This document shows positions 1-8,420 of a DNA stretch of 47,628 nt, piece after piece. This DNA comes from DASZZY01 sp036260395. Lineage in GTDB: Bacteria; Actinomycetota; UBA4738; CALAEC01. The translations under genes were made by a program, and so were the position numbers. Location of the stretch: assembly GCA_036260395.1 (NCBI GenBank), contig DASZZY010000119.1, forward strand, positions 1-47,628, given 5' to 3'. How positions within the stretch are numbered: position 1 is the first letter of the stretch; every line of letters begins with the position of its first letter. Below the pieces are notes generated by a model. The model saw only the letters and a program-made list of their open reading frames with translations. It made no database searches and had not been told where the DNA came from.

Positions 1-1105
1 GCTCGAGCTCGATCAAGCGTCCGTATCGGAGCTCGAGCGGCAGCTCGAGGGATCCAACGCCCGCCTGCTGGACCTGCAGAGCGAACGCAAGTTCCTCAAG
101 GAGGAGGTCGACGAGGAAGACATCGCCGAGGTCGTCTCGAAGTGGACCGGCATTCCCGTCGCGAGGCTGATGGAGGGCGAAGTTCAGAAGCTCGTCCGGA
201 TGGAAGAGGCGCTGCACCAACGAGTCATCGGACAGGACGAGGCCGTGGGAGCGGTGTCGAACGCGATCCGGCGTGCCCGGGCGGGCCTCTCGGATCCCAA
301 CCGTCCGATCGGCTCATTCGTGTTCCTCGGTCCCACCGGCGTCGGGAAGACCGAGCTGGCTCGGGCTCTGGCGGAGTTCCTCTTCGACGACGAGCGGGCC
401 ATGGTCCGCATCGACATGAGTGAGTACCAGGAGCGCCACGCCGTGTCGCGGCTGGTCGGCGCCCCGCCGGGGTACGTCGGTTACGAGGACGGCGGCCAGC
501 TGACCGAGGCGGTCCGCCGGCGCCCGTATTCGGTGATCCTCTTCGACGAGATCGAGAAGGCCCACCAGGACGCGTTCAACCTGCTGCTCCAGGTCCTCGA
601 CGACGGCCGCTTGACCGACGGGCAGGGCCGCACGGTCGACTTCAAGAACGTCGTGCTGATCATGACGTCGAACCTCGGCAGCCACTGGTTCTTCGAGGAG
701 TCGCTGTCGCCGGGGGACCGCAAGGAACGGGTCCTGGGCGAGATGCGGGCCCACTTCCGGCCGGAGTTCCTGAACCGCCTCGACGAGGTCGTCGTGTTCG
801 ACCCGCTCGACAAGGCCGAGATCGCCACCATCGTCGGGATCCAGGTCCGCCGCCTGGCCCAGCGTCTGGCGGCCCGGCGCCTGGAGCTCGAGCTCACGCC
901 GGCGGCCCAGGAGTACCTCGCCGAGAAGGGCTACGACCCCGACTTCGGGGCCCGCCCGCTGAAGCGGCTCATCCAGCGCGAGGTCCAGGACCCGCTGGCC
1001 ATGAGGCTGCTCTCCGGGGAGATCACCGAGGGGAGCCGCGTGGTGGTCGACCGCGACGGCGGCGACGGGCTGTCCGTCCGGACGGACGAAGCGCCCGCGG
1101 CGTAG
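1..1105 (+). CDS. clpB: ATP-dependent chaperone ClpB, C-terminal part (5' end outside window)
   Basis: This is the C-terminal 367 or so residues of the ClpB disaggregase, an AAA+ hexamer that works with DnaK to extract polypeptides from aggregates in the cytosol. The frame is open from the first bases. Visible features are the end of the coiled-coil middle domain (Glu/Lys-rich, about residues 1-45), the linker KWTGIP, and the second nucleotide-binding domain with Walker A GPTGVGKT, Walker B ILFDEIEK, the pore loop GAPPGYVGY and a sensor-1-like TSNLGS. The D2-small domain follows (FRPEFLNRLDE, then GYDPDFGARPLKR). The middle domain and the wording of D2 match ClpB rather than ClpC. It ends at TAG 1103-1105, 64 bases before lemA. 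Confidence 0.95.
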   Translation, partial: LELDQASVSELERQLEGSNARLLDLQSERKFLKEEVDEEDIAEVVSKWTGIPVARLMEGEVQKLVRMEEALHQRVIGQDEAVGAVSNAIRRARAGLSDPNRPIGSFVFLGPTGVGKTELARALAEFLFDDERAMVRIDMSEYQERHAVSRLVGAPPGYVGYEDGGQLTEAVRRRPYSVILFDEIEKAHQDAFNLLLQVLDDGRLTDGQGRTVDFKNVVLIMTSNLGSHWFFEESLSPGDRKERVLGEMRAHFRPEFLNRLDEVVVFDPLDKAEIATIVGIQVRRLAQRLAARRLELELTPAAQEYLAEKGYDPDFGARPLKRLIQREVQDPLAMRLLSGEITEGSRVVVDRDGGDGLSVRTDEAPAA

Positions 1106-1130
1106 GCGGCCGTCGCCGAAGGCCAGGCGC

Positions 1131-1136
1131 TAGAAT
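1131..1136 (+). promoter_or_regulatory. -10 hexamer of lemA
   Basis: TAGAAT lies 33 bases before the lemA start, in the gap after clpB. It fits the TANNNT pattern seen before many genes here. No good -35 is visible. A purine-rich GAAAGGGG at about 1155-1162 serves as ribosome binding site. Confidence 0.5.
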
Positions 1137-1169
1137 CGGCCCGCCAATCACCGGCGAAAGGGGTCCGTC

Positions 1170-1775
1170 GTGATCGCACTGTGGATCGTCCTCGGCGTCG
1201 TCGTGCTGCTGCTCATCTACGGCGTCGTGGCCTACAACCGGTTCGTGGCCCAGCGGAACGTCATCCGCAACGCCTTCGCCGACATCGACACCGAGCTGAA
1301 GCGCCGGTACGACCTGATCCCGAACCTCGTCGAGACCGTCAAGGGCTACGCCACGCACGAGCGCGAGCTGTTCGAGGAGGTGGCCCGGGCCCGGGCCGGA
1401 GCCATCCAGGCCACGGGGCCGGCCCAGCAGGCCCAGGCCGAGAACGTCCTCTCGGCGGCCCTGGGACGGCTGTTCGCGGTGGCGGAGCAGTACCCGCAGC
1501 TCCGGGCCACGGAGAACTTCCAACAGCTCCAGGCGGAGCTCACGAACACCGAGGACCGGATCCAGAACCGGCGGGGCTTCTACAACGACACCGTCCGCCA
1601 GTACAACGAGCGGGTGCAGTCGGTCCCCTCGAACGTCATCGCCTCGATGTTCAACTTCAACGAGGAGGAGTTCTTCGAGGTCGAGCCCTCGACGCGCCCG
1701 ACGCTCGAGGAGGCGCCGCGAGTGGACTTCGGGACCGGCGAGCCGGGGCCCGCGACGCCGCCCCCGGCGTCCTAG
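1170..1775 (+). CDS. lemA: LemA family protein
   Basis: 201 residues, the usual length for LemA proteins, which are membrane-anchored helical-bundle proteins of unknown biochemical role. One N-terminal membrane helix (about residues 2-22) is followed by the hallmark AYNRFVAQRNVIRNAFADID and RYDLIPNLVETVKGYATHE, then long helices and a conserved FNFNEEEFFEV near the end. The tail is Pro/Ala-rich. It starts at GTG 1170 with a purine-rich ribosome site just upstream. It is convergent with the MFS gene, and the two genes share a CTAG so that each reads TAG on its own strand. Confidence 0.93.
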   Translation: MIALWIVLGVVVLLLIYGVVAYNRFVAQRNVIRNAFADIDTELKRRYDLIPNLVETVKGYATHERELFEEVARARAGAIQATGPAQQAQAENVLSAALGRLFAVAEQYPQLRATENFQQLQAELTNTEDRIQNRRGFYNDTVRQYNERVQSVPSNVIASMFNFNEEEFFEVEPSTRPTLEEAPRVDFGTGEPGPATPPPAS

Positions 1776-3058
1776 GCCTCCGCCGGCTCGAGGTCGGCGG
1801 CCGACCGGCGGATCGGCGCCGTCAGTGCGGACCACACCGCCGCGTACGCCAACGCCACCCCGGCCAGCACGGCCATCACCAGGCGCGGATCGGCGTGGTC
1901 CGCGGCCCAGCCCGAGAGCAGGATCGGCGTCCCCAGCGAGAGCGTCACGAAGCCGTAGTCGAACGACATCACGCGGCCCCGGATCCGGTCGGGGACGATC
2001 CGCTGGAGACCGTACGTCGAGAGCGTCCACTGGGCCCCGCCTCCCAGGTGGGCCAGGAAGACGAACGGGGCCGCGGCCCACAGGCCGCCCATGAACGGGA
2101 AGATCGCGTAGAACGCCCCGTACACGGCGAAGGCGGTGCCGATGGCCGCGAAGAGCGAGCGGAGGCTGTGGGTGAACCGCCGGACCAGGAAGGGCCCCAC
2201 CAGGGCCCCGAGCCCGCGGAAGGCCCACAGGATCCCCGTTCCCCGGTCGCCGGCCTCGAACACCTCCAGGGCGAAGATCGCCAGCAGCCCGATGACCCCG
2301 CCCGACAGGCCGAAGCCGCCCTTCACCGTGAGGAGCGCGAGGACCCGGTGGTCGCGCCGCGCGTAGCGAACGGTCTCCGCGATCGCCTCCGCCATGCGTG
2401 GGCCGCCGCGCTCCCGCGGCTCGGCGAACCGCCGGCGGATGCCGAGGAGCAGGAGGCCCGAGACGCCGAACGACGCGGCGTCGCCGACGAACGCGGCGTC
2501 CCGCCCGAGCGTGGCGGCCACCAGCCCTCCCACCGCGGCGCCGACGGCCAGCATCGTCCCCCACGCCGAGCCGACCAGGACGTTGGCCGCCGGGAGGTCC
2601 TCGCGGTCCACCAGGTTGGGGATGGCGGCCCCCGAGGCCGGCTCGAACACCGCGCCGAGCGCCGAGATCGCCGCCGTGATGACGAAGGCCATCCAGACCT
2701 CGCCGGGCCGGTCGACGAGGAGGTACCCGAGCGCCAGCACGACGCGGGCCGCATCCGCCCCCACCATCAGGCGCTGCCGATCGAAGCGGTCGGCCAGGTG
2801 GCCCCCCACCGGCGAGAAGACGGCGATGGAGACCATCTGGGTGACGAGCGCCAGCGTCGTCAGGGCGGCGGAGCCCGTCAGGTCGTTCACGAGCCCGACG
2901 AGCGCCACGCTGGCGAACCAGTCGCCGCCGAACGAGATCAGCTGGGCACCGTACAGCCGGGAGAAGTCGCGGTTCCGCCGGAGGAGCGACAGCGTGTCGC
3001 GGAGGCCGACCCGGGGGCGGGCCCGGGCGGCGGCGCGCCGGTCGGGGGCGACGTCCAC
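1772..3058 (-). CDS. MFS transporter
   Basis: About 428 residues with a run of hydrophobic segments consistent with 10-12 membrane helices. It is a major facilitator superfamily permease, probably a drug or metabolite exporter of the macrolide/enterobactin-exporter type. The loop 2-3 signature is readable as GGHLADRFDRQRLM, and a related GRVMSFDYGF occurs in the second half. Substrate cannot be inferred. The open frame extends further upstream, but that part is Arg/Pro-rich shadow over the neighbouring gene. I chose GTG at 3058, which precedes RVGLRDTLSLLRRNRDFSRLY, the normal cytoplasmic entry to helix 1; a TAGCCT hexamer lies 8 bases upstream of it. Confidence 0.85.
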   Translation of the reverse strand: MDVAPDRRAAARARPRVGLRDTLSLLRRNRDFSRLYGAQLISFGGDWFASVALVGLVNDLTGSAALTTLALVTQMVSIAVFSPVGGHLADRFDRQRLMVGADAARVVLALGYLLVDRPGEVWMAFVITAAISALGAVFEPASGAAIPNLVDREDLPAANVLVGSAWGTMLAVGAAVGGLVAATLGRDAAFVGDAASFGVSGLLLLGIRRRFAEPRERGGPRMAEAIAETVRYARRDHRVLALLTVKGGFGLSGGVIGLLAIFALEVFEAGDRGTGILWAFRGLGALVGPFLVRRFTHSLRSLFAAIGTAFAVYGAFYAIFPFMGGLWAAAPFVFLAHLGGGAQWTLSTYGLQRIVPDRIRGRVMSFDYGFVTLSLGTPILLSGWAADHADPRLVMAVLAGVALAYAAVWSALTAPIRRSAADLEPAEA

Positions 3059-3066
3059 GGCCGGGG

Positions 3067-3072
3067 AGGCTA
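3067..3072 (-). promoter_or_regulatory. -10 hexamer of MFS gene (near-leaderless)
   Basis: On the minus strand TAGCCT ends 8 bases before the GTG at 3058, and no Shine-Dalgarno sequence lies between. This predicts a transcript starting at or beside the start codon. Confidence 0.4.
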
Positions 3073-3108
3073 CCAGGCGCCGGAGGCGTGGCTCGGAGCC
3101 CTCCGGGG

Positions 3109-3114
3109 TACGTT
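3109..3114 (+). promoter_or_regulatory. -10 hexamer of metallo-hydrolase gene
   Basis: TACGTT is followed by a near-perfect Shine-Dalgarno AGGAGGTGAG at 3121-3130, four bases before ATG 3134. This is a leadered promoter, divergent from the one for the MFS gene. Confidence 0.45.
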
Positions 3115-3133
3115 TGGCCCAGGAGGTGAGCCC

Positions 3134-3787
3134 ATGCTCGAGCGGTTCACGTGGTTCTGGCAGTCCGGCTACCGCTGGACCGCCGACGGCCTGACCGTCT
3201 ACATCGACCCGAAGAACGTTCCCGAGGACTACGAGCCCGGGGACGTCATCTTCATCACCCACGCCCACTTCGATCACTACTCGCCCGAGGACCTGGAACG
3301 GCTGCGGAAGGACGACACCGTCGTGGTGGCCCCCCGGGACGTGGCCAACGAGCTGTCCGGCGAGGTGATCGCGGTGGGGCCCGGCGACAGCGTGGACGTC
3401 CGGGGACTGAAGGCCCAGGCGCTGCCGGCGTACAACGTCGTCGAGCACCGGCTCCAGTCACATCCGCAGGAGAACGGCTGGGTCGGGTACCTGATCTCGC
3501 TCGGCGACGTGAGCGTGTACCACGCCGGCGACACCGACCGCCTCCCGGAGCTGGAATCGGTCAGCGCGCAGCTGTCGTTCCTGCCGGTGGGCGGCGGCGA
3601 CTTCACCATGGACGCCGGCGAGGCCGCCGCGCTGGCCAAGGCGCAGTCGCCGGACATCGCCGTGCCAATGCACTACGGCTTCGTGGAGGGCTGCGACCCT
3701 CCCGGTGCGGCCGAGCGGTTCCGCGATGCGGCGTCCCCCGTCCGCGTGGAGATCCTCCAGCCGCGACAGCCCTTCGAGCTGACCTGA
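3134..3787 (+). CDS. MBL-fold metallo-hydrolase (UlaG/YtkL-like)
   Basis: 217 residues forming a compact metallo-beta-lactamase fold. The metal-binding motif HxHxDH is present as HAHFDH at residues 43-48, with the later AGDTD and a His in the C-terminal MHYGF segment. Length and layout match the UPF0173/UlaG-like group of predicted metal-dependent hydrolases, cytoplasmic and without signal peptide. The start is fixed by the strong ribosome site AGGAGGTGAG. The stop TGA overlaps the ATG of the next gene (TGATG), so the two are translationally coupled. Substrate is unknown. Confidence 0.88.
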   Translation: MLERFTWFWQSGYRWTADGLTVYIDPKNVPEDYEPGDVIFITHAHFDHYSPEDLERLRKDDTVVVAPRDVANELSGEVIAVGPGDSVDVRGLKAQALPAYNVVEHRLQSHPQENGWVGYLISLGDVSVYHAGDTDRLPELESVSAQLSFLPVGGGDFTMDAGEAAALAKAQSPDIAVPMHYGFVEGCDPPGAAERFRDAASPVRVEILQPRQPFELT

Positions 3788-4092
3788 TGTCGGCGGGGGT
3801 CCGCGGTGCGCTGTTCCTGCTTGCGCTCGGCTCGGTGGTGGGCCTGGTCGTGGCCATCGTCGCGGTGGCGGCCGGGGCCTCGCTCTGCGGCGCCGGCGAG
3901 GCCGACCTGGGCTGCTACGAGCTGACCCGCACGCTGGCCATCCGGACCGGCGTGGTGGCCGGGCTGGCGGTCGTGATCATGGGGGCGCTGGTGGCCGGGC
4001 TGCTGCGCATGCTGTCACAGGGGGAGCGCAACGCGGCGGAGCGGGCGCGCGAGCGGTTCCTGGCCTCGCGCGAGGCCCGGTCGGAGGAGTGA
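3787..4092 (+). CDS. small two-helix membrane protein
   Basis: 101 residues with two hydrophobic helices (about 8-30 and 54-76), separated by a loop with two Cys (34 and 43) that could form an external disulfide. It ends in a charged tail rich in Arg and Glu. No family recognised. Its ATG overlaps the stop of the metallo-hydrolase by one base, so the genes form an operon and the protein may anchor or assist that enzyme, which is only an inference. Confidence 0.75.
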   Translation: MSAGVRGALFLLALGSVVGLVVAIVAVAAGASLCGAGEADLGCYELTRTLAIRTGVVAGLAVVIMGALVAGLLRMLSQGERNAAERARERFLASREARSEE

Positions 4093-4116
4093 GGACGAGG
4101 GGCCGTCGGGTTCTGG

Positions 4117-4122
4117 GAGAAT
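4117..4122 (+). promoter_or_regulatory. possible -10 of aldolase gene
   Basis: GAGAAT lies 34 bases before ATG 4157. A clear ribosome site GAGGAGG occurs at 4145-4151. The hexamer is imperfect, with G at the first position. Confidence 0.3.
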
Positions 4123-4156
4123 AGCCGCGGACGGACCAAGCGACGAGGAGGTCGAC

Positions 4157-5068
4157 ATGGCACTCGGCTACGACGGCAACCTCTACATCCTGGCGTTCGA
4201 CCACCGCGGCTCCTTCCGGAAGAAGCTGTTCGGGATCTCCGGGCGGGCGCCGACCCCCGGGGAGACCGAGCGGATCCAGGACGCCAAGGCCGTCATCTTC
4301 GAGGGATTCCTCCGGGCCGTCGAGGAGGGCGCCCCCAAGGATGCGGCCGGGATGCTCGTCGACGAGGAGTACGGGGCCGACCTGGCCCGCCGGGCCAAGA
4401 AGGAGGGTGCCATCCTGGCCATGCCGGTGGAGAAGAGCGGCCAGGACGAGTTCGACTTCGAGTTCGGGGAGGAGTTCGGGGCCCACATCGAGGAGTTCGA
4501 CCCCTCCTTCTCCAAGGTCCTGGTCCGGTACAACCCCGAGGGCGACCGCGAGACGAACGCCCGGCAGATCGTCCGCCTCAAGAAGCTCTCGGACTGGCTC
4601 CACGAGCGGGACCGCAAGTTCCTGTTCGAGCTGCTCGTCCCGGCCGAGGACTCCCAGCTCGCCCAGGTGGGCGGCGACGAGGACCGCTACGACAATGAGA
4701 TCCGGCCGCGACTGATGATGCAATCGATCCGGGATCTCCAGGCCGGGGGCGTGGAGCCCGACATCTGGAAGATCGAGGGCATCGACCGGCGCGAGGACTG
4801 CGAGGCGATCTCCGAGGTGGTCCGTGCCGAGCGGCGTGACGACGTGGCTTGCGTGGTCCTCGGCCGAGGGGCGAACGAGGACGCCGTGATCCACTGGCTC
4901 CGGCAGGGGGCCGGCGTGCCCGGGTACGTGGGATTCGCCATCGGCCGGACGATCTGGTCCGACCCGCTGAAGGCCTACGTCGACGGGGACGCGTCGCGCG
5001 ACGAGGCCACGGCCGGGATCTCGGCGAGCTACCGGAAGATGATCGACGTCTACCGGGGAGCCTCCTGA
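4157..5068 (+). CDS. DUF2090-family 2-deoxy-5-keto-gluconate-6-phosphate aldolase-like protein
   Basis: 303 residues. The opening LYILAFDHRGSFRKKLFG and the later PDIWKIEGID, VVLGRG and GYVGFAIGRTIW match the DUF2090 domain. That domain occurs alone or fused behind the sugar kinase IolC, and is assigned to 5-dehydro-2-deoxygluconate-6-phosphate aldolase of inositol breakdown. It is a predicted TIM barrel, and the Lys of WKIEG is a candidate Schiff-base residue by analogy. No other inositol gene is nearby, so the true substrate is uncertain. The start is supported by GAGGAGG six bases upstream. Confidence 0.8.
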   Translation: MALGYDGNLYILAFDHRGSFRKKLFGISGRAPTPGETERIQDAKAVIFEGFLRAVEEGAPKDAAGMLVDEEYGADLARRAKKEGAILAMPVEKSGQDEFDFEFGEEFGAHIEEFDPSFSKVLVRYNPEGDRETNARQIVRLKKLSDWLHERDRKFLFELLVPAEDSQLAQVGGDEDRYDNEIRPRLMMQSIRDLQAGGVEPDIWKIEGIDRREDCEAISEVVRAERRDDVACVVLGRGANEDAVIHWLRQGAGVPGYVGFAIGRTIWSDPLKAYVDGDASRDEATAGISASYRKMIDVYRGAS

Positions 5069-5074
5069 GCCCGA

Positions 5075-5105
5075 TTGGCCCGCGCCCCGGGCGGCTCCCT
5101 ACAAT
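5075..5105 (+). promoter_or_regulatory. promoter of dodecin (and possibly the pur genes)
   Basis: TTGGCC (5075-5080) and TACAAT (5100-5105) are separated by 19 bases. A ribosome site GAGAGGAG follows before ATG 5141. No other promoter is visible between dodecin and purA, so this may also feed the purine genes. Confidence 0.5.
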
Positions 5106-5140
5106 GGCCCGGACCGACCTCGCCTGAGAGGAGTGAGCGG

Positions 5141-5344
5141 ATGGCCGTCATCAAGACGATCGACCTCGTGGGCGTCTCCACCGAGTCCTGGCGCGACGCC
5201 GCCACCCAGGCGCTCAACGACGCCTCCAAGACGCTGCGGGGGATCGAGGGGATGGACGTGCTGGAGACCTCCGCGGTGGTCGAGGGCAGCGAGATCAAGG
5301 AGTACCACACCCACGTCCGCATCAAGTTCCGGATCGAGCGCTAG
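5141..5344 (+). CDS. dodecin family flavin-binding protein
   Basis: 67 residues, exactly dodecin size. Dodecins form hollow dodecamers that bind and buffer flavins in the cytosol. The sequence has the typical beta-alpha-beta-beta layout: VIKTIDLVGVSTESW, a helix, then EIKEYHTHVRIKFRIE, with the conserved Trp in STESW that stacks on the isoalloxazine ring. It has its own promoter and ribosome site and is followed by a strong hairpin before purA. An internal start at 5141 is preferred over the longer open frame because everything upstream is non-dodecin. Confidence 0.9.
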   Translation: MAVIKTIDLVGVSTESWRDAATQALNDASKTLRGIEGMDVLETSAVVEGSEIKEYHTHVRIKFRIER

Positions 5345-5360
5345 AGCGCACGCCGGCCAG

Positions 5361-5384
5361 GAGGGAGCCTTCCGGGGCTCCCTC
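5361..5384 (+). terminator. hairpin between dodecin and purA
   Basis: A perfect 9-bp stem (GAGGGAGCC with GGCTCCCTC) with a 6-base loop lies 16 bases after dodecin and only 11 bases before the purA ATG. The downstream ACGTCTGTCT is weakly T-rich. It could be a terminator, or an attenuator because no promoter separates it from purA. The only SD-like bases, GGAGGG, are in its 5' arm. Confidence 0.55.
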
Positions 5385-5395
5385 ACGTCTGTCTG

Positions 5396-6670
5396 ATGCC
5401 CGCCACCATCGTCGTCGGCACCCAGTGGGGGGACGAGGGGAAGGGGAAGGCCACCGACCTGCTGGCGGACGACATGGACTTCGTGGTGCGGTACCAGGGC
5501 GGCAACAACGCCGGGCACACGGTCAAGGCCGGCGGCCACACCCTGAAGCTCCATCTGGTCCCTTCCGGGATCCTCTCCCCGCACATCACCTCGGTGATCG
5601 GGGACGGGGTGGTGGTGGACCCGCGCGTGCTGCTCGAGGAGATGGACGAGCTCGCCGGGCGAGGGATCGACACCTCGCGGCTCCTGGTCTCGGCGAACGC
5701 CCACCTGATCATGCCCTACCACCTGGAGCTGGACCGGGTCACCGAGCGCTACCTGGGCAAGCAGCGATTGGGGACCACCAAGCGGGGGATCGGCCCGGCC
5801 TACGCGGACAAGGCGGCCCGGATCGGGCTGCGGGTCCAGGACCTCACCGACGCCAAGATCTTCCGGCAGAAGCTCGACGTGGTGCTCAAGGAGAAGAACG
5901 CGGTCCTGGCCAAGGTCTACAACCGCCTGCCGCTGGACGCCGAGGACATCGCCCGGGACTACCTAGGGTACGGGGAGCGGCTGGCCCCGCACATCGCCGA
6001 CACCTCCGCCGTCCTCCACGCCGCGCTGCGAGACGGGAAGCGGGTGCTGCTGGAGGGGGCACAGGGGACGCTCCTCGATCTCGACCATGGGACGTATCCG
6101 TTCGTCACGTCGTCGAACCCGGTGGCCGGCGGGGCGCTGGTGGGCTCGGGGTTGGGGCCCACGGAGGTCGACCGGGTGATCGGCGTCACGAAGGCCTACC
6201 TCACGCGCGTCGGTTCGGGGCCGTTCCCGACGGAGGAGACCGGCGAGGCGGGGCGGCAGATGCAGGAGAAGGGCGTCGAGGTGGGGACCACCACGGGGCG
6301 GGTCCGCCGGTGCGGGTGGTTCGACGCGGTGCTGCTCCGGTACGCGGCCCGGATCAACGGTCTCACCGAGCTGTTCCTCACGAAGCTCGACGTGCTGTCC
6401 GGCCTGCCGCGCGTCAAGGTGTGCGTCGCCTACCGGTACGAGGGCCGGGACTACGAGGACTTCCCCCCGCACCAGTCGATCGTCCACAAGGCCCAGCCGG
6501 TGTACGAGGAGCTCGAGGGCTGGCCGGACGAGCTGGCCGAGGCCCGGACGCTGAACGACCTCCCCGCCGCAGCGCGCAAGTACGTCGAGCGCCTCTCCGA
6601 CCTGGGCGGCGTCCCCGTCCGGACGGTGTCGGTGGGTCCGTCCCGCGAACAGACCGTCGAGGCCGCGTAG
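5396..6670 (+). CDS. purA: adenylosuccinate synthase
   Basis: 424 residues, normal for PurA, which joins IMP and aspartate using GTP to give adenylosuccinate. The P-loop region WGDEGKGK (11-18) carries the catalytic Asp13, and GGNNAGHT carries the catalytic His41. Further motifs are QRLGTTKRGIGPAYADKA, EGAQGTLLDLDHGTYPFVTSSN and the substrate loop VGTTTGR. The start at ATG 5396 gives the canonical N-terminus, yet there is no Shine-Dalgarno between it and the hairpin ending 11 bases upstream. It is the first gene of the purine run, followed after 2 bases by purD. Confidence 0.97.
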   Translation: MPATIVVGTQWGDEGKGKATDLLADDMDFVVRYQGGNNAGHTVKAGGHTLKLHLVPSGILSPHITSVIGDGVVVDPRVLLEEMDELAGRGIDTSRLLVSANAHLIMPYHLELDRVTERYLGKQRLGTTKRGIGPAYADKAARIGLRVQDLTDAKIFRQKLDVVLKEKNAVLAKVYNRLPLDAEDIARDYLGYGERLAPHIADTSAVLHAALRDGKRVLLEGAQGTLLDLDHGTYPFVTSSNPVAGGALVGSGLGPTEVDRVIGVTKAYLTRVGSGPFPTEETGEAGRQMQEKGVEVGTTTGRVRRCGWFDAVLLRYAARINGLTELFLTKLDVLSGLPRVKVCVAYRYEGRDYEDFPPHQSIVHKAQPVYEELEGWPDELAEARTLNDLPAAARKYVERLSDLGGVPVRTVSVGPSREQTVEAA

Positions 6671-6672
6671 CG

Positions 6673-7944
6673 GTGCGGGTCCTCGTCGTCGGGGGAGGGG
6701 GGCGCGAGCACGCCCTGGCGTGGGCGCTGTCGGGGAGCCGGCTGGTGGACGAGCTCGTGGCCGCTCCGGGGAACGCCGGGATCCAGCAGCTGGCGCGGTG
6801 TGTTCCGGTCGAGCCCACCGACATCCCGGCGCTCGTGGAGCTCGTCGAGCGGGAGGCGATCGACCTCACGGTGGTCGGCCCCGAGGCGCCGCTCGTGGCC
6901 GGCCTGGTCGACGAGCTCGAGGCCCGCGGTCACCGGGCGTTCGGCCCGACGGCCGCCGCGGCGCGCATCGAGGGGTCGAAAGCCTGGGCCAAGCGGCTCC
7001 TCCGCGACCACGGGATCCCGGCGCCGGCCTCCGAGGAGTTCACCGACGTCACCCGGGCCACGATGTCCCTCGACGCGTTCGACCCGCCCTACGTCGTGAA
7101 GGCCGACGGCCTGGCAGCCGGCAAGGGCGTGACGGTGGCCGCGACGCGCGAGGAGGCGGCGGCCGCCCTCCGGGCCAGCCTGGTGGAGGGCGCCTTCGGT
7201 CCCGCCGGGGAGCGGGTGCTGATCGAGGAGCACCTCACGGGTCGGGAGGTCTCCGCCCTGGCCCTCACCGACGGGCGCACGGTGGTCCCCCTGGCCCTGG
7301 CCCAGGACTTCAAGCGGGCTCTGGACGGCGACCGGGGGCCGAACACCGGAGGGATGGGCGCCTACTCGCCGGTCCCGTTCGTCGACGACGCGACCGAGGC
7401 CGCCGTCGTCCACGACGTCCTCGAGGCGACGGTCCGGGCGCTGGCGGCTGAGGGCGTCGGGTACCGGGGGGTGCTCTACGCGGGGCTCATGCTGACCGCC
7501 GACGGTCCCCGGGTCCTGGAGTTCAACTGCCGCTTCGGGGACCCCGAGGCCCAGGCCGTCGTGCCCCGCTTGGACGCCGACCTGGCGGAGGCCCTCGTGG
7601 CCACGGCCACCGGCGACCTGGCCGGGCAGCGCGTCCGCTGGCGCGACGAGGCGTGCGTGACGGTGGTCCTGGCCTCGGGCGGGTACCCGGGCCCCTACCG
7701 GACCGGCGCGCCCATCGAGGGGCTCGAGGAGGCGTCGAAGCTCGAAGATGTCCACCTCTTCCACGCGGGAACGGCCCGCCGGGACGGTAGAGTGGTCACC
7801 GCAGGTGGGAGGGTGCTGGCCGTGAGTGCCCTGGGGAAGGAACTCGCCGCGGCGCGCCGTCGGGCGTACCGGGCAGCCGACCTGGTCTCCTTCGAGGGGA
7901 AGCACCACCGCACGGACATCGCCAAGGAGGCATCGGGTGGCTGA
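6673..7944 (+). CDS. purD: phosphoribosylamine--glycine ligase
   Basis: 423 residues. PurD is the ATP-grasp enzyme that couples glycine to phosphoribosylamine to form GAR. The N-terminal VLVVGGGGREHALAWAL is the family signature, followed by VVKADGLAAGKGV of the ATP-grasp domain, GPNTGGMGAYSP, and the metal site LEFNCRFGDPEAQ. It starts at GTG 6673, two bases after the purA stop. The stop overlaps the start of purE by 8 bases, indicating co-translation. Confidence 0.97.
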   Translation: MRVLVVGGGGREHALAWALSGSRLVDELVAAPGNAGIQQLARCVPVEPTDIPALVELVEREAIDLTVVGPEAPLVAGLVDELEARGHRAFGPTAAAARIEGSKAWAKRLLRDHGIPAPASEEFTDVTRATMSLDAFDPPYVVKADGLAAGKGVTVAATREEAAAALRASLVEGAFGPAGERVLIEEHLTGREVSALALTDGRTVVPLALAQDFKRALDGDRGPNTGGMGAYSPVPFVDDATEAAVVHDVLEATVRALAAEGVGYRGVLYAGLMLTADGPRVLEFNCRFGDPEAQAVVPRLDADLAEALVATATGDLAGQRVRWRDEACVTVVLASGGYPGPYRTGAPIEGLEEASKLEDVHLFHAGTARRDGRVVTAGGRVLAVSALGKELAAARRRAYRAADLVSFEGKHHRTDIAKEASGG

Positions 7945-8410
7945 TCGCGAACCGCTGGTGGGCATCCTCGTCGGCTCCGCCTCGGACCTGCCGGTCCTCC
8001 AGCAAGGCGGAGCGATCCTCGAACGGCTCGAGGTCCCCCACGAGATCCACGTGATGTCGGCTCACCGGACGCCGGAGGCCGTGGACGAGTACGCGCGGAC
8101 CGCGGAGGAGCGGGGCCTGGTGGCGATCATCTGCGGCGCGGGGAAGGCCGCCCACCTGGCCGGGGCGGTGGCCGCCCGGACGGTGCTCCCGGTCATCGGC
8201 GTGCCGGTCGGCGCCGACCAGCTCGGTGGGGCGGACGCGCTCTACTCGACCGTCCAGATGCCGCGCGGCGTGCCGGTGGCGACCGTGGGGATCGACGGCG
8301 CCGTCAACGCCGCGATCCTGGCGGCCCAGATCCTCGCGGTCCGCGACGCGGAGGTCCGCAAGCGCCTGCACGAGTTCAAGGAGTCCCTGGCGGAGGGGTT
8401 CAAGCTGTGA
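7937..8410 (+). CDS. purE: 5-(carboxyamino)imidazole ribonucleotide mutase
   Basis: 157 residues, the size of class I PurE, which moves the carboxylate of N5-CAIR to give CAIR. Motifs seen are GSASDLPVLQ, MSAHRTPE with the active-site His, and ICGAGKAAHLAGAVAARTVLPVIGVPV. Class I enzymes work with PurK, which is not in this gene run and must be elsewhere. GTG 7937 is chosen because AAGGAGG (7924-7930) sits 6 bases upstream and the protein then begins ADREPLVGILVGSASD as expected. Confidence 0.95.
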   Translation: MADREPLVGILVGSASDLPVLQQGGAILERLEVPHEIHVMSAHRTPEAVDEYARTAEERGLVAIICGAGKAAHLAGAVAARTVLPVIGVPVGADQLGGADALYSTVQMPRGVPVATVGIDGAVNAAILAAQILAVRDAEVRKRLHEFKESLAEGFKL

Positions 8411-8420
8411 GGAGCTCCGG

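Noticed and set aside
5361..5384. Purine riboswitch before purA
   Set aside because: Only a single simple stem-loop is present, with none of the three-way junction or conserved loop bases.
5425..6672. Long open frame over purA joined to purD
   Set aside because: The first 416 codons are a shadow of purA; only from GTG 6673 does it match PurD.
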